Shown piece after piece: positions 8,274 to 18,451 of a stretch of DNA of 64,000 nt; the first letter of the stretch is position 1, and every line of letters starts with the position of its first letter. This DNA is from Nocardioides sp. 1609 (lineage in GTDB: Bacteria; Actinomycetota; Actinomycetes; Propionibacteriales; Nocardioidaceae). The notes under the pieces were generated by a model. The model saw only the letters and a list, made by a program, of their open reading frames with translations, searched no databases and was not told the DNA's origin. Position numbers and translations under genes: made by a program. The stretch spans positions 744,001-808,000 of the forward strand of contig NZ_SPUJ01000001.1 of NCBI RefSeq assembly GCF_004522105.1. The letters run 5' to 3'.

Positions 8274-8285
8274 CCCGGATCCGGG
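8274..8285. promoter_or_regulatory. Palindrome upstream of the RiPP operon, candidate operator
   Basis: CCCGGATCCGGG is a perfect 12-bp palindrome, extendable to 18 bp with one mismatched pair (GAGCCCGGATCCGGGTTC). It lies about 100 nt upstream of the first operon gene, where a dimeric repressor or activator could bind. No regulator gene is visible beside it. Confidence 0.35.
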
Positions 8286-8902
8286 TTCACACGATAAGTT
8301 TCAGTCGGTCTACGCGCAGCCCTCCCCGGTTCCGGAAGCAACCACTGACCGAGGGAGATGACGTGCAGCGTAGGCGATGACACCGCGCACGCCGACCCAG
8401 CTCGGGACGCGCTCAGATCAGGCCTGCCTGAGGCGCTACGTGCCCGGCGACCTGAGGCGGCGCTCGTCTTCTGCGGGACCAATATCACGAGCCGTGTTGT
8501 CTACCTACTGCGAGCGGCAACGACGACGACTCACCGAGTTCGTGGCAGCGCGCTAGGCATCGCTCGTACGGGCAGCGATGCTGCTCGGTTGTTCATACTC
8601 GGACGCAGAGGGTGTCACTCAGTCGTCACTGGTCAAGACACGGAGACACTGGGGACGGGTGCGTTCGGCCGCGATCCAGACACGTTCGTCCGCCAGTCCA
8701 CACCCCGTATTCCATAGGTCGACTGCGCGGACTGACAATAGACCTATGCGTCTTAGATGCCCGAGCTAATCCAGAGCGGCGCAACTTCCGCGCTCCCGCG
8801 CTCGACCTTGCATCTATCCACAGAGATCGCAACTTTGTTCAGCCGTCCAAAGCAGTGCAACTCCGTTCGTGCGGAGGACTCGATCCGCAGAACCCGTCGC
8901 AA
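8286..8902. other. Intergenic stretch, no gene recognised
   Basis: Open frames occur on both strands, but none has an SD, a sensible composition or a recognisable motif. It holds the 5' region of the RiPP operon on its left and the 3' end of the membrane-protein gene on its right. It probably includes the operon promoter. Confidence 0.5.
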
Positions 8903-10042
8903 CTACGCGATAGGAACGACGATACGTTCGAGGTCGTCGTGCCGATTCGACGCGACTCGCAACTCTCTACGCACGGCGCGGAGAACGCTGCGCGGCACCC
9001 CGGCCCACGGCCCACGACCAGACATAGCAAAAGCAACGAAGAAAAAACCACCGATGGTTGCTGGGACCACGGTGACCGCAAGAACCAGAACAGCGTCGGA
9101 AGCGCTTTCCGAGCCAGTCCCGTAGATTAACGACCAGATAATCGGTCCCAAGGGCACTGCCCACCACCGTAGCCACGCGGAACGACGGGATTCCAATCTT
9201 GCTCGAGTCCACCGATATAGCCCGTAATACCAAGGGTAGATGCAAGATATTGAGATTATCCATACGATTGCTGCAACTAACAACAACTGCAACCACTCTG
9301 AGGTGCTGGCCACATTCCAGCCTCCATCCAATGCGATCTTCAGCATCACTCCAGACATGCACACCGCATACACGCCTCCCATCGATAGGACCACTCGCAA
9401 GATATCGCCCGTCTCGTCTGAACGACGCCGTCCCGAATGAAACACGGCTCGCGAATGACGCGACCTCAGCTCTGAGGCGATCGAACGCAGTTCCGCCATC
9501 TCCGCCGCGCCCATGCCACCGTGGTACCTGTCATACCTTCGCTGAACTGAAATTGCCGCGATCGCACTCGCAGAGGATGCCATCAGCAGCATCACAATCC
9601 CGCCAGCACGATCGCTCGACGCAAGTTGCGTTGTTGCAACCCCTATTGCCGCGCCTGCAACAATCGCATTAATGACGGTCGTGAAACCGCCCCACTGCAC
9701 CAACGCAACGCGATCGACCAAAGACCGCTCTTGCGTGACCCTCGGTGCAACCATCAGCGTTACCGAGAGTGCACCAACTAGTGCGACTAGGCCGGTGACC
9801 GCTGTCATTGCGGACCCCTCCTCCAATCGGCCTGACCAGTCGATGTGTCTAAGAGCTACTTCCGGCGAATTCGTAGTCAGAGCCACTTTGTCGGGCCCCG
9901 CAACGAGAACGATAGTCACACAGGTAATCAAAGCAGCAAAGACAACTATCTTTAGTTGACGAACCACAGACCGCCGCCATTCGGCCCGTGCTGACCGGAT
10001 GGCTTCCAAACTGGGTCCGACGCCCACGCGCTGGTTGCTCAT
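8903..10042 (-). CDS. Multi-pass membrane protein of unknown function
   Basis: A 379-residue protein with a short charged cytoplasmic N-terminus and about seven hydrophobic helices: roughly residues 30-50, 80-100, 112-130, 140-160, a pair around 220-265, and a pair near the C-terminus (about 295-345). A basic loop (RRYDRYHG...RSRHSRAVFHSGRRRSD) separates the first four helices from the rest. The C-terminus is arginine-rich. ATG start at 10042. I recognise no family motif. It stands alone, between the RiPP operon and an IS remnant. Confidence 0.65.
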   Translation of the reverse strand: MSNQRVGVGPSLEAIRSARAEWRRSVVRQLKIVVFAALITCVTIVLVAGPDKVALTTNSPEVALRHIDWSGRLEEGSAMTAVTGLVALVGALSVTLMVAPRVTQERSLVDRVALVQWGGFTTVINAIVAGAAIGVATTQLASSDRAGGIVMLLMASSASAIAAISVQRRYDRYHGGMGAAEMAELRSIASELRSRHSRAVFHSGRRRSDETGDILRVVLSMGGVYAVCMSGVMLKIALDGGWNVASTSEWLQLLLVAAIVWIISISCIYPWYYGLYRWTRARLESRRSAWLRWWAVPLGPIIWSLIYGTGSESASDAVLVLAVTVVPATIGGFFFVAFAMSGRGPWAGVPRSVLRAVRRELRVASNRHDDLERIVVPIA

Positions 10043-10429
10043 GAGTTCAGTTTGTACTGGCTCAGCCAGTCGCGGGGCACAGTTTTACGGACTCAAAGCG
10101 CAAGCCGACCTGCGATCGCCCTCGGCGCGCCGGATTCCGACGAAGTCTGCACTGCCTCGGGCATCTCCCTCTAGCGAACCGCCCGACCCTGCCGCGTCCA
10201 GTACGCGCTCGAGGCGCGTCGCCCCGTGTGCCAGCGTCCGACCACCGGCGGAGACGGTGGGCCAGTCTGGGGCCAACTCCAGCGCTGCAGTACTGAATCG
10301 CCAAGTGACGGACTGGTGCTCCGATCCGGTTCGGGAGTTGTGGGGCCCAATGCCGACCGACCTGGCTGGACCAGAAGTAGCCATGCTGCAAGTCCATGAA
10401 GACGAGGTCCGGACTAGGTCGTTCGAGGT
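10043..10429. other. Intergenic stretch, no gene recognised
   Basis: Lies between the membrane-protein start and the transposase remnant. The open frames here are arginine-rich shadows. It may include the lost 3' end of the insertion sequence, but I see no clear terminal repeat. Confidence 0.4.
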
Positions 10430-11330
10430 GTAGCGTCCCGGTGAAGGCATCTTCGCCGGGGGCCGCTTTGGTGAGGAAGAACTGGCGGTAGGCCCATTCG
10501 ACTTGCAGGGTCCGGCTGAACGTCTCGACCTCGCCGTTCTGCCAGGGGCAGTCGGGCTCGATGAGCCTGTGCTTGCGCCGAACATAGCGAGGGCCTCGCC
10601 GACGTCGTGGGACTTGCCGTAGGAGAAGCGGTGTCGGTCATGACCTGCTCGATAGGGCTGATGCCGTGGCGGGCACAGTATTCCGCGGCACGCAGGATGC
10701 ACCCCGCACAGATCGGCCCTCTCTCGGCGGGGAGAATCTTGGAGTAGGCGAGTCGGGAGAGGTCATCAACCATCGAGTGCACGTAGTCGTAGCCGATCCG
10801 GGCCTTCTTCTTCGCGCTCGTTGATCCCATCTGGCGACCGTGGGCCTCCAGCCACCGCCGTCAGGGATCTTGCACACCTACTTCACATCGACGTGGGTCA
10901 GCTCGCCCGGACGGTCACGTTCGTAGCGCACCGCGATGGTCTTCGAGGTTCGAATCACCTCACCGGTCGGCGCGTCGCACTCGGGAAGGTACGGCACGCC
11001 GTGACGGCGCGGAACCCGTGAGACCGTCCGGGCCGCAACACCGAGCTCGGGACCGATCCAGTCCTGGCCCCGGCGTTGCTGACGACGCGTAGTCGCGGTC
11101 GCTTCTTCGACCTCAATCGGGGTGTGGTTGGGGCAGTGATGAGGACGCGACGAGCGGTCCTGGAGGCCGGCTTCGCCCTCGTCCAGGAACCGTTCGGCCC
11201 CAGCGGTGGGCGAATGGCGCGAGATCCCCTGCGCCTTGGAGTCGTGGGCGACAGCCCAGCCCTGCTGGCAGACGCGTTCGACGAGCAGTTGCCGGCCGCG
11301 AACGTTCAGCCGGGCACTACTCTGGGACAC
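10430..11330 (-). pseudogene. Degraded IS481-family transposase
   Basis: The N-terminal 150 residues (from 11330) closely follow IS481-type transposases: ARLNVRGRQLLVERVCQQGW, EGEAGLQDRSSRPHH and RPGELTHVDVK. An in-frame TAG near 10878 then interrupts the start of the catalytic domain (LTHVDVK*). The sequence continues as IPDGGGWRPT, then in another frame as RIGYDYVHSMVDDLSRLAYSKIL and VMTDTASPTASPTTSARP, then in a third frame with a piece resembling ERFNRTLQVEWAYRQFF. At least two frameshifts plus the stop make it non-functional. The C-terminal end is lost near 10430. It marks past insertion next to the accessory region. Confidence 0.85.
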
Positions 11331-11435
11331 GAAGACCTCGGGACGGTAGGTACCTAGACAGCACCCACCGCACCCGGAGATCTTTGCTACGTCAACAACC
11401 GGCCCGGAGTGTCACCAACCTCCTGGCCGAGATAC

Positions 11436-12005
11436 CTAGGGCGCGAGGCGCGCGAGCCCAGTCTTGGCCCGGTCAAGGACGTTGTCAGCTCCGATCCACT
11501 CCCTCTGGGCGGTGTCATTCGTCTTGCCGTCACTGAAGTCGCAGGCGTACTCATCGATGCAGTCACCCAAGAGACCGAGGACATCAAGGTGGATATTGAT
11601 GGCCAACTCGAGCGGCACCGCCACCTTCAGCAGGCAGGAACGATCCAAGTCTGGCCCGTCGAACACACCGTCGTAGGCGACCTGCGCGTCCCCGAGGTAG
11701 TCGCCGTACTCGGAGTAGTGCATTCCGATGTTGAGTCGCGACGAGATCTGCTGAAGCGCGTCGATTTGGGGTTGGGTAAACGAGGAACACGACTTGTAGG
11801 TCGCCTCTGCCCGGGCGAGCGTCTCTTCTCCGCGTCTGCCTCGATCTTTGCCTGCTTGGCGGCCTCAGCCTCTTCCTCGGCCTCGAGTGCAGCCGCCTCG
11901 CTCACTGAAACCTCGTCGGGAGATGGCCCCTTGGACTCGCTGGAGTCTCCGCAACCACTAAATGTCAGTGTGAGGGCAGAACGGCTACCGAGATGAGCGT
12001 GCGCA
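11436..12005 (-). pseudogene. Lipoprotein gene broken by two frameshifts
   Basis: Three pieces in different frames make one plausible lipoprotein. From an ATG at 12005 the first frame reads MRTLISVAVL. A second frame then supplies ALTLTFSGCGDSSESKG, with a lipobox ending at Cys, and a Glu/Ala-rich helix (EAAALEAEEEAEAAKQAKIEADAE). A third frame gives EETLARAEATYKSCSSFTQP and runs on as MHYSEYGDYLGDAQVAYDG to a stop at 11436. The joined product would be about 185 residues: signal peptide, lipid-attached Cys, coiled-coil stretch and a Cys-containing C-terminal domain. Each frameshift is explained by one indel, so the gene is either recently dead or misread in sequencing. Confidence 0.65.
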
Positions 12006-12213
12006 TGAGACGGCATCCCGCCCCAGCGGACGGTGTCGCGCTGGGCGTTCAGCCGAAGGACGGTGCACGCGCGGCGGGCCCCCCACCACCGCGCGATCGC
12101 CCCAACCAGACCGGGCTCATCGCGCTCGGCCGCGCCCACCTGGGACGACTGACTGCACCAAGAGAATGACCGCTCGTGGGTAGTCGCGCAGTCTCGCGAC
12201 AGCTGGCCCCGGC

Positions 12214-12825
12214 GTGCTTGCATCCCGATACCCTGGGCTGGTGGACGTCGAGGGGGCCGCACATCAGCTATTGAGCCTGTGCGACGACATCTGGCGGTCG
12301 TGGACGAGACACGAACTCAACGACGGGCTACGCGACGAGCTTGTTGAGCGCGCTGATGCGCTCCCCCGCAGCAAAGCCCTCGACTATGCCTGTGACGTCG
12401 CTGTGTTCCGCACGGTCTTTCTGGCGACCTACGACACCGCAGTCGAGGACTCGTTGCGTGAGGCTGCCGATCTCGACGAAGCCGTCCCGGGTGTTGGCGC
12501 TCTGTACTTGGAGGCGAGCATCGACGGCAGTGCCGCGGTCAACGCTTGGGAGGACCTCGTGGACTACGGGGTCAGCGATTCAGAGGACGTGGTTCGCCGA
12601 ACCTTTCGTCAACGCTGGGTCGCCGCCGCCGAGACCCGACCGGAGTGGCCGTCATACACGGCGGCGGCCGTTGCCCTGTTGGCTTCGCCGCAGTGCGACG
12701 CCCTCCTCCACGGCATCGAACCGCCTGAAACGATCATCCAATTTTGGCTTCGCGGAGGGGCCATCGCTGCGGCGGGCTCACCCGACCCTGGCTGGCGTTT
12801 GACCCATCCACCGTCTTCCGAATAG
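12214..12825 (+). CDS. Hypothetical protein, about 200 aa
   Basis: An acidic soluble protein with normal actinobacterial composition. The start is uncertain: GTG at 12214, or GTG at 12241 (VDVEGAAHQLL). No membrane segment or known motif. Helical stretches with conserved-looking aromatic residues (LCDDIWRSWTRHELNDGL, ETIIQFWLRGGA). Nothing nearby indicates a role. Confidence 0.55.
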   Translation: MLASRYPGLVDVEGAAHQLLSLCDDIWRSWTRHELNDGLRDELVERADALPRSKALDYACDVAVFRTVFLATYDTAVEDSLREAADLDEAVPGVGALYLEASIDGSAAVNAWEDLVDYGVSDSEDVVRRTFRQRWVAAAETRPEWPSYTAAAVALLASPQCDALLHGIEPPETIIQFWLRGGAIAAAGSPDPGWRLTHPPSSE

Positions 12826-12931
12826 ACCGGCGAGCACCTCGACCGTCGTAGAGAGTCAGGGACAAGATCCTGGGTCTTTACCGGCGGACTTTCGACCCAC
12901 CGAGAGCCCTGGAAGGTCGCCGACTCAGAGA

Positions 12932-13663
12932 TTAGTCCCCGCTGGACTTCGGTTTTGTGCTCGGAGCCGAGGTAGCGAAGAACTCTCGATGTATGTCTGC
13001 TACGTGGCTCATCGAGCCTGCCGCTGAGCCACACAGCGCACGAGACTGGTTCCTGATCTTGGCGCTCCGACACGTGATGTGTCCGCGGCAGGCGGCGCCG
13101 TCAGGGGAAAGGCACGGGGGTTGTTCCTGAGCGAGTTGGGCGCCTGCTTCGCGGAGCGTTTCGCTGAACTCGCCTAGGTAGTAGCCGACCAGGAACAGTT
13201 GGTCGAGTGTACGAGTAGAGATCGCGGCTTCGGCCTCCTCGTAGCTCATCTCGTACGCGTCTAGAACCCGTGCGTCCTCGTCCGCGCCGACATTGTGCGC
13301 CCACACGTCGTTGTTGGCGATCAGTTCCGCCAGCCGGAACGCAGGGCCTGAATCGATGGTCGCAGGATGGGACGGGAGCCCTCCTACAACATGAAGGCGC
13401 CCACGCCCGTGACGGACCAGCTCAAGGAGCTTGTCGTCATCGACATCGTTGTCAGCCAACGTCAAGACGAGCTCACAAGCAATGTCGACCACCGCACCCA
13501 ACGTGCGCCGGAGGTCGGACGCGTCCATCTCGTCGCACACCAGCTCGAGGGCCGTCAGGTAGCCGGTGTGTTCGCGTTCGCTCATGTTGCCGACGATGTT
13601 GTCGGCGTGGGCTTCCATGATCCATTGCGCGGCTTGGTGCGGTGTCGTCTGGGTTGGTCTCAT
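12932..13663 (-). CDS. Hypothetical protein, 243 aa
   Basis: Mostly helical acidic protein from an ATG at 13663. Residues ~1-165 have ordinary codon and residue use (ALELVCDEMDASDLRRTL, LDQLFLVGYYLGEFSETLR). The last ~70 residues are Cys/Ser-rich and lower quality, which could mean a shifted 3' end. No family recognised. It stands convergent to the gene at 12214. Confidence 0.5.
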   Translation of the reverse strand: MRPTQTTPHQAAQWIMEAHADNIVGNMSEREHTGYLTALELVCDEMDASDLRRTLGAVVDIACELVLTLADNDVDDDKLLELVRHGRGRLHVVGGLPSHPATIDSGPAFRLAELIANNDVWAHNVGADEDARVLDAYEMSYEEAEAAISTRTLDQLFLVGYYLGEFSETLREAGAQLAQEQPPCLSPDGAACRGHITCRSAKIRNQSRALCGSAAGSMSHVADIHREFFATSAPSTKPKSSGD

Positions 13664-13694
13664 GACGGGCCTCCGGGGTCAGGTGACGGATGTG

Positions 13695-14305
13695 TCACTC
13701 GTATGCCATCGGCAGAGTTCGGGGCGGGACGCCCATCTGGGCTCTGCTGGTTCGTGACCCAGGCGACGTAGTCCGGGCTGCCGACGCCTCAGATGTCGAA
13801 AGCGCGACGGCGAACTTCGCCCGGCGGTTGAGGCCGACTGGCCGACTGTCGAGCGTGCGTCCTACCTGGCCGTGCGCCCGAAGTAACGACTTGAGAGTCG
13901 AGTCGGCGCGTAGTCCGTCCAAGACATCGTCTGATAGCACCGCTCGACTCGGAACCAAGTAGGCCGACACTCCGCCGGCTAACAAATCGCTGCTTCGCCC
14001 ACCCTATTAGCCTCGCGTAGATCGCTACACCAGACGAGGAGCGACTCGTCGTCGCTGACTAGCAGCACGCATCGCGGCTGAGGGTGCAGTGTGGAACTGT
14101 CGGGGGGGGTTGAAGTCATGCCGAAGGTATCGGCAGGCCAGACCGGTGACGTGCGGCGCGCGCGACCCGACAGCGACGTCGCCCACGAGATGACATAACT
14201 GGCCGATGCCGCGTTCACATCACGGACTTCACGTCGTGTGGTAACCAGGGTTCTTTCGCTTGGCACGATCATCTTCAGTGTTAGAGGCGGCGGGCAGGAA
14301 GACAT
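13695..14305 (-). pseudogene. Possible decayed minus-strand gene (two overlapping frames)
   Basis: One frame ends with CVLLVSDDESLLVWCSDLR...NRVGEAA and stops at 13979. A second frame starts within a few bases and continues LLAGGVSAYLVPSRAVLSDDVL to 13695. Joined by one base shift near 13990 they give a continuous hydrophilic protein. The upstream part has unusual composition, so support is weak. Confidence 0.25.
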
Positions 14306-14688
14306 GTGTTACCCAGTGAAGGTCGCCGAGCCTGTAGTAGGAATGCTAGATGTCTTCGACTCGGAACTGCCGCGCATCAATCCCGGGGTCGGAGCCGACG
14401 TCACGTCAGGTTCGCCACTTGCCCCGGTGCTTGCGTGCGACGCGTTGGCGGTCCGGGCGCGGGGCCGGTTCGCGCCGCGGCGACCGCTCATGGCTTAAGG
14501 CGACGCGGAACGGCAGGACCAAGACGATTCGCTGACAGAACGGGGTCGGCTGATGTTGACTTCTGGCATACGTATGCAGCAGGTCGGTTGCCGCTCCGTC
14601 GACGGAGAGCACCCTCGATACGTGGTCGCACGCACGAACTGATGTGACCCATTCAGACCTGACCTGAGGCGCCATCAAGCGAGGGTTC
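14306..14688. other. Stretch without a convincing gene
   Basis: Plus-strand frames exist (for example one from 14238 with CYPVKVAEPVVGMLDVFDS), but they lack an SD and end in low-complexity arginine-rich sequence. I see no repeat or RNA here. Confidence 0.35.
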
Positions 14689-15696
14689 ATGAAGCTGTTC
14701 ATCGTGCGCGCAGTCGTACCACTTATCGTCCTTGGCACAATCACCTTCTACGTGTTTTTCGCGCACGCCATGTTCGCGCCCTCGTCCGGCACAACCGAGC
14801 ACCGGCCTGATCCGACTGTGTCCGCCTGGCCAGACGTCACCGCGTCCTACGACAACGCCATCGCGACCCAGATGTTCGTCACCGTTGAGAAAGACGACGA
14901 AGCAGCGACTGGACCGCTGCGGGATACTCAACTCTACATATCGATCCACTTCAGCTTTCTTATACCGTCCGGGGAGACCAAACAGAATCTCGGGTGGTCA
15001 GTGAGAATCCCTCCACAAGCAACTGCGATACGAACCCTGGATGAAGAGACCGTAGGACGGGTTGCGACCGGCGGCGGTGCCGAGCTCAAAGCCAACGGAC
15101 CTTGGCGTGATGTCGAGGGAGCCTCTACCGTCTCCATCGACCCCACCGTGCTCTCTGCGGCGACGACAGAAACCGGGGACAAACTTCCTCATGCTGTAGG
15201 ACTGTTCTTCCTAGAGGTCCGAGTGAGTTCATTGTCCGTAGCCGAGATATAAGCATCCGGCACCGAAGCTCTCCTCAACCACTTGCGTTGGGCGAAACCC
15301 GAGAGACCCTGGGGCGATCTCCGCACGTTCGTCGACGAACCAGCAAACATCTTCGACGCTGAGCTCCTGCGCGACCCGCAAGCGAGTGGGCCCGCCATCG
15401 AGGGCGGTTTCTACCAGTTGTCGGTCTGCTCTTCGTGTGGCGTCATCGACACCTACGGGGTCGACGAATACGACCCCGGATCTTCCGCCCAAGTCGCAGC
15501 GGTCACCGAGACCAAGATGACGAGCTGGACGTCGGCCAACCGGCCGTGGACCTGGATCTTCAGTCAAACCGCAAACGTCACAGCATGGACCGTCGGGCTC
15601 GTAGCAGCCGGACTTGTAGCGTTCTCTGCACGATGGTTTAGGGAGTTCGGACGCCCACAATCCACAGGTCGGCGAGCTGCTAGACGGTCCAACTGA
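14689..15696 (+). pseudogene. Membrane protein interrupted by an in-frame stop (or two adjacent genes)
   Basis: The first frame (14689-15252, 187 residues) has an N-terminal membrane helix (VVPLIVLGTITFYVFF) and a beta-rich extracellular part, and ends at TAA 15250-15252. The same frame continues directly as ASGTEALLNHLRWAKPERPW through FYQLSVCSSCGVID to a C-terminal membrane helix (TANVTAWTVGLVAAGLVAFSA), ending at 15696. A downstream start would have to be TTG at 15283, without an SD. The simplest reading is one ~335-residue protein with a helix at each end, cut by a nonsense codon. Function unknown. Confidence 0.6.
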
Positions 15697-16065
15697 CAAC
15701 CAAGTACCAACTCGCGGCCCGTCGTTGCGTCACAGACTAGGCTCCTCCAGCACGGTGTCTTGTCCTGCGAGCCTGAAACAGCACCCGGTTCAGCATCACG
15801 CGGTCGCAGCGACAGCCATGGCAGTCCGGGAGACATGAACGTTCGTCGAGGCAAGGATGCCACCCGCGACCACCTGACGAACGACCCAGCAAGGCACCGA
15901 ACCCCCAACCCGGCGACGCAACAGGCGACGCCCCGAGTACCCGCGGGCGGGTTTGATCTCAGCGCGGACGACGCAGCAGACCGGAAGCCAGACACCCCGC
16001 GACACAGACATCGGTGACGCCATGCGGGACAATCAGGTGCATATTCTCACCCCCCAGGACGTGAC
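15697..16065. other. Intergenic stretch, no gene recognised
   Basis: Separates the broken membrane gene from the TPR gene. It should contain the promoter for the TPR gene. No motif or repeat recognised. Confidence 0.4.
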
Positions 16066-18423
16066 GTGGCTGCGAACGACAGTGAATCCGCGGAGCCATC
16101 GGCGCCCCTCACGGAGGCGTTCTTAAGGCATGCAGAAACCCTCGTCCGCGCCCTAGCCGAGAGGGTGGACGGACGCGACGAACGAGCCATTCTCAGCCCA
16201 GAGGTTGACGCCGCCCTCCGAAGCCTGGAAACCCATCTGGACGGCCGCGAGTCCGCAGCCTCAGAAGACCTGTCGGCGCTCCTCGCGCGAACGCATCTCG
16301 AACGACTACGCCTGCTACCCGAAGGGCGCAACCACGCTGAAGTCGAGCCATGCCTCAAGTGGTTCGCGCGCGTCCGTCGCACGAACCCATCCCGCGTGCC
16401 CGACTCCATCCGCGCGACGCTCGACGACTCCCCCTTCCACGAAGGGTGGGAGGAGTTCGGCGACCCAGAATGGCTCAGCAGCGACGAACTCGACGACCGC
16501 ACCAACCGCCTCGAGGTCTTGTTCCATCAAGCCAGCACAGACCCCAACCCTGAGGGCCCCGAGATTGACCCGGCGACGGCCAGGACAAGCCAACCAGACC
16601 CGGTTCGCGCCGTCCGGTACGCATCGAATCTCGCCGCCCACCTCACAACCCGCTACGAGCAACGCGAACACAGGCCCGACCTCGACCGGGCTATCGGTTT
16701 GGGCCGCTGGATCGTGGCCTCACCCGAAACGACAGGCCTCGTGCGTGAAGCCGCCACTACCAATCTGGCCAACGCGTTGATCAACCTTGCCGAGGCGACA
16801 TCTGACGTTGCAGCCCTCGACGAGGCTGTCGACCTGTTCGCCACCCTCTCAAGCGAACGCGGCAACGCAGCCGACTTCGCGAACTTGGCGGTCGCGTACC
16901 TGGCCAGGTTCGAAGCAGGTGCTCGCGGCGCCGATCTCGACCACGCAGTCGATTCTGCTCGTGCAGCAGTCAGGCGGACGCCTCCTGAGGACCCGTCGTC
17001 CGCTGCGCGCCTGTCGAACCTGGGGGCAGCCCTTCGTGCTGCATTCGATTGGTACGCAGACGAGGACCTCCTCGACGAGGCGGTCGAGGTCGGCCGGGAG
17101 GCAGTTCGACAAACCAGACCCGAAGACCTGGACGTGGCCCGGCGACTCACCAACCTTGCCACCTCTCTGACCACACGTTTCGAACGTCGACGCCGCCGCG
17201 AAGACATCGACGAGTCGATCGACCTGGGGCGGCGCGCTGCCACCGCGGGGCCGGCCACAGGGCACGCTGCCCGAGTCGCCAACCTCGCCTCAGCACTGCA
17301 CCTCCGAGGAAGCGTCTACGGCAGGATCGAAGACCTCCAGGAGGCCCTCGCTTTGGCGCGCGCAACGGCACAATCGTTGCCGAACCAGCACGCGGATCGC
17401 GTAGACCTACTAGTCAACGCCGCCGGCACGGCCATGTCGTGGTTCGACTGGACCGGCGATCGTGCCGCAGTGCTCGCATCGGTCGAACTCGGTGAGGCCG
17501 CGGCCGCGGCGGCGCCAGACAACCCGCGCGGCGCCACAGTGCATTCCAACTTGTCCATGCACCTGTTGACCGCGTTCGAAGCAACCGAAGAGATCGACCA
17601 GTTGCACAACGCCTACAAGCACGCTCAGCTCGGTGTTGAACGAGCAGGCGAACAGGTCGGGCCGATTGCCCTGTCGAACCTCTCGCTTGCTGCGCGGATG
17701 CTGTTCGAACAGCTCGGCTCCGCGGTCCATCTCCAGGTTGCACTGCAGGCTGCCGAAGAAGCAATCGCGTTGTGTCCGCACGACCATCCCGACCGCAGCG
17801 CCTACCTGAGCAACCTCGGTCTGTGCCAGTTCCGCGCAGGCCTCTTCGACGAAGCCGTAGACAGCACGGTGCAGGCCTACGAGATCACCGACCCATGCAA
17901 CGCGACCCACGCCGCATACGCTGCCAACGCAGCGCGAATGCTCAGCGAGCACCCCGAGAACGACCGAGCCGGGCGAGCGCACACGCTGTGGCGGGAGGTC
18001 GCAGCCAGCCTCGCTGCGCCCACGCCGCTTCGAATCGAAGGTCTTGTCGAGACAGCACGCGCGTCGGTTAAGACACCGCTCGAGGCCGCTCAGCTGTACC
18101 GTCAAGCCCTCGCGCTGCTTCCTGCTGCCGCTTGGCACGGTATCGACCCTCAAAGTCGCACCCGCCGCCTCTCCCCCTGGCAAGGGCTGGCCCGAGACGC
18201 AGCGGCAGTCGTCCTCGAAGTCGACGGGCCGCGCGCTGCTCTTCCGCTGCTCGACGGAAGCCTGTCCCAGCTGTGGTCTCGAGATGTGCCGGCAGCCACC
18301 GAGATCGACGCTCTGCGGCACGCCCACCCCGACCTCGCGGACCGCTTCGACCTGCTGCGTCATGCCCGCACAGCACCAACGTCACACCACCGCCCGGCGA
18401 GATCGAACCCTCCCCCGGACTAG
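16066..18423 (+). CDS. TPR-repeat protein, probable sensor half of a TPR-CHAT system
   Basis: A 785-residue protein made of helical repeats from about residue 165 to 720. Units recur around phrases such as AARLSNLGAALRAAFDWYADEDLLDEAVEVGREAV. This is the tetratricopeptide style typical of the long N-terminal regions of actinobacterial TPR-CHAT proteins. The last residues (DALRHAHPDLADRFDLLRHA) match the place where such proteins run on into their CHAT protease; here the frame instead drifts into a Pro/Ser/His tail and stops. The missing CHAT half lies on the opposite strand at 19442-20821. It starts at GTG 16066. If functional it probably senses a trigger and controls the protease in trans. 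Confidence 0.8.
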   Translation: MAANDSESAEPSAPLTEAFLRHAETLVRALAERVDGRDERAILSPEVDAALRSLETHLDGRESAASEDLSALLARTHLERLRLLPEGRNHAEVEPCLKWFARVRRTNPSRVPDSIRATLDDSPFHEGWEEFGDPEWLSSDELDDRTNRLEVLFHQASTDPNPEGPEIDPATARTSQPDPVRAVRYASNLAAHLTTRYEQREHRPDLDRAIGLGRWIVASPETTGLVREAATTNLANALINLAEATSDVAALDEAVDLFATLSSERGNAADFANLAVAYLARFEAGARGADLDHAVDSARAAVRRTPPEDPSSAARLSNLGAALRAAFDWYADEDLLDEAVEVGREAVRQTRPEDLDVARRLTNLATSLTTRFERRRRREDIDESIDLGRRAATAGPATGHAARVANLASALHLRGSVYGRIEDLQEALALARATAQSLPNQHADRVDLLVNAAGTAMSWFDWTGDRAAVLASVELGEAAAAAAPDNPRGATVHSNLSMHLLTAFEATEEIDQLHNAYKHAQLGVERAGEQVGPIALSNLSLAARMLFEQLGSAVHLQVALQAAEEAIALCPHDHPDRSAYLSNLGLCQFRAGLFDEAVDSTVQAYEITDPCNATHAAYAANAARMLSEHPENDRAGRAHTLWREVAASLAAPTPLRIEGLVETARASVKTPLEAAQLYRQALALLPAAAWHGIDPQSRTRRLSPWQGLARDAAAVVLEVDGPRAALPLLDGSLSQLWSRDVPAATEIDALRHAHPDLADRFDLLRHARTAPTSHHRPARSNPPPD

Positions 18424-18451
18424 AGGTAGCCGACCGTCATAACGGCAACAG

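Noticed and set aside
8358..8717. 119-codon plus-strand frame after the RiPP operon
   Set aside because: No SD, low-quality arginine/alanine composition, no motif; probably chance in GC-rich DNA.
11380..11440. Plus-strand VTNLLAEI segment, considered as the C-terminus of another IS transposase
   Set aside because: Too short (under 20 residues) to support; it may instead be part of the IS481 terminal region.
16047..17282. Several long minus-strand frames across the TPR gene
   Set aside because: They are arginine/serine-rich antisense shadows of a strongly coding plus-strand gene.
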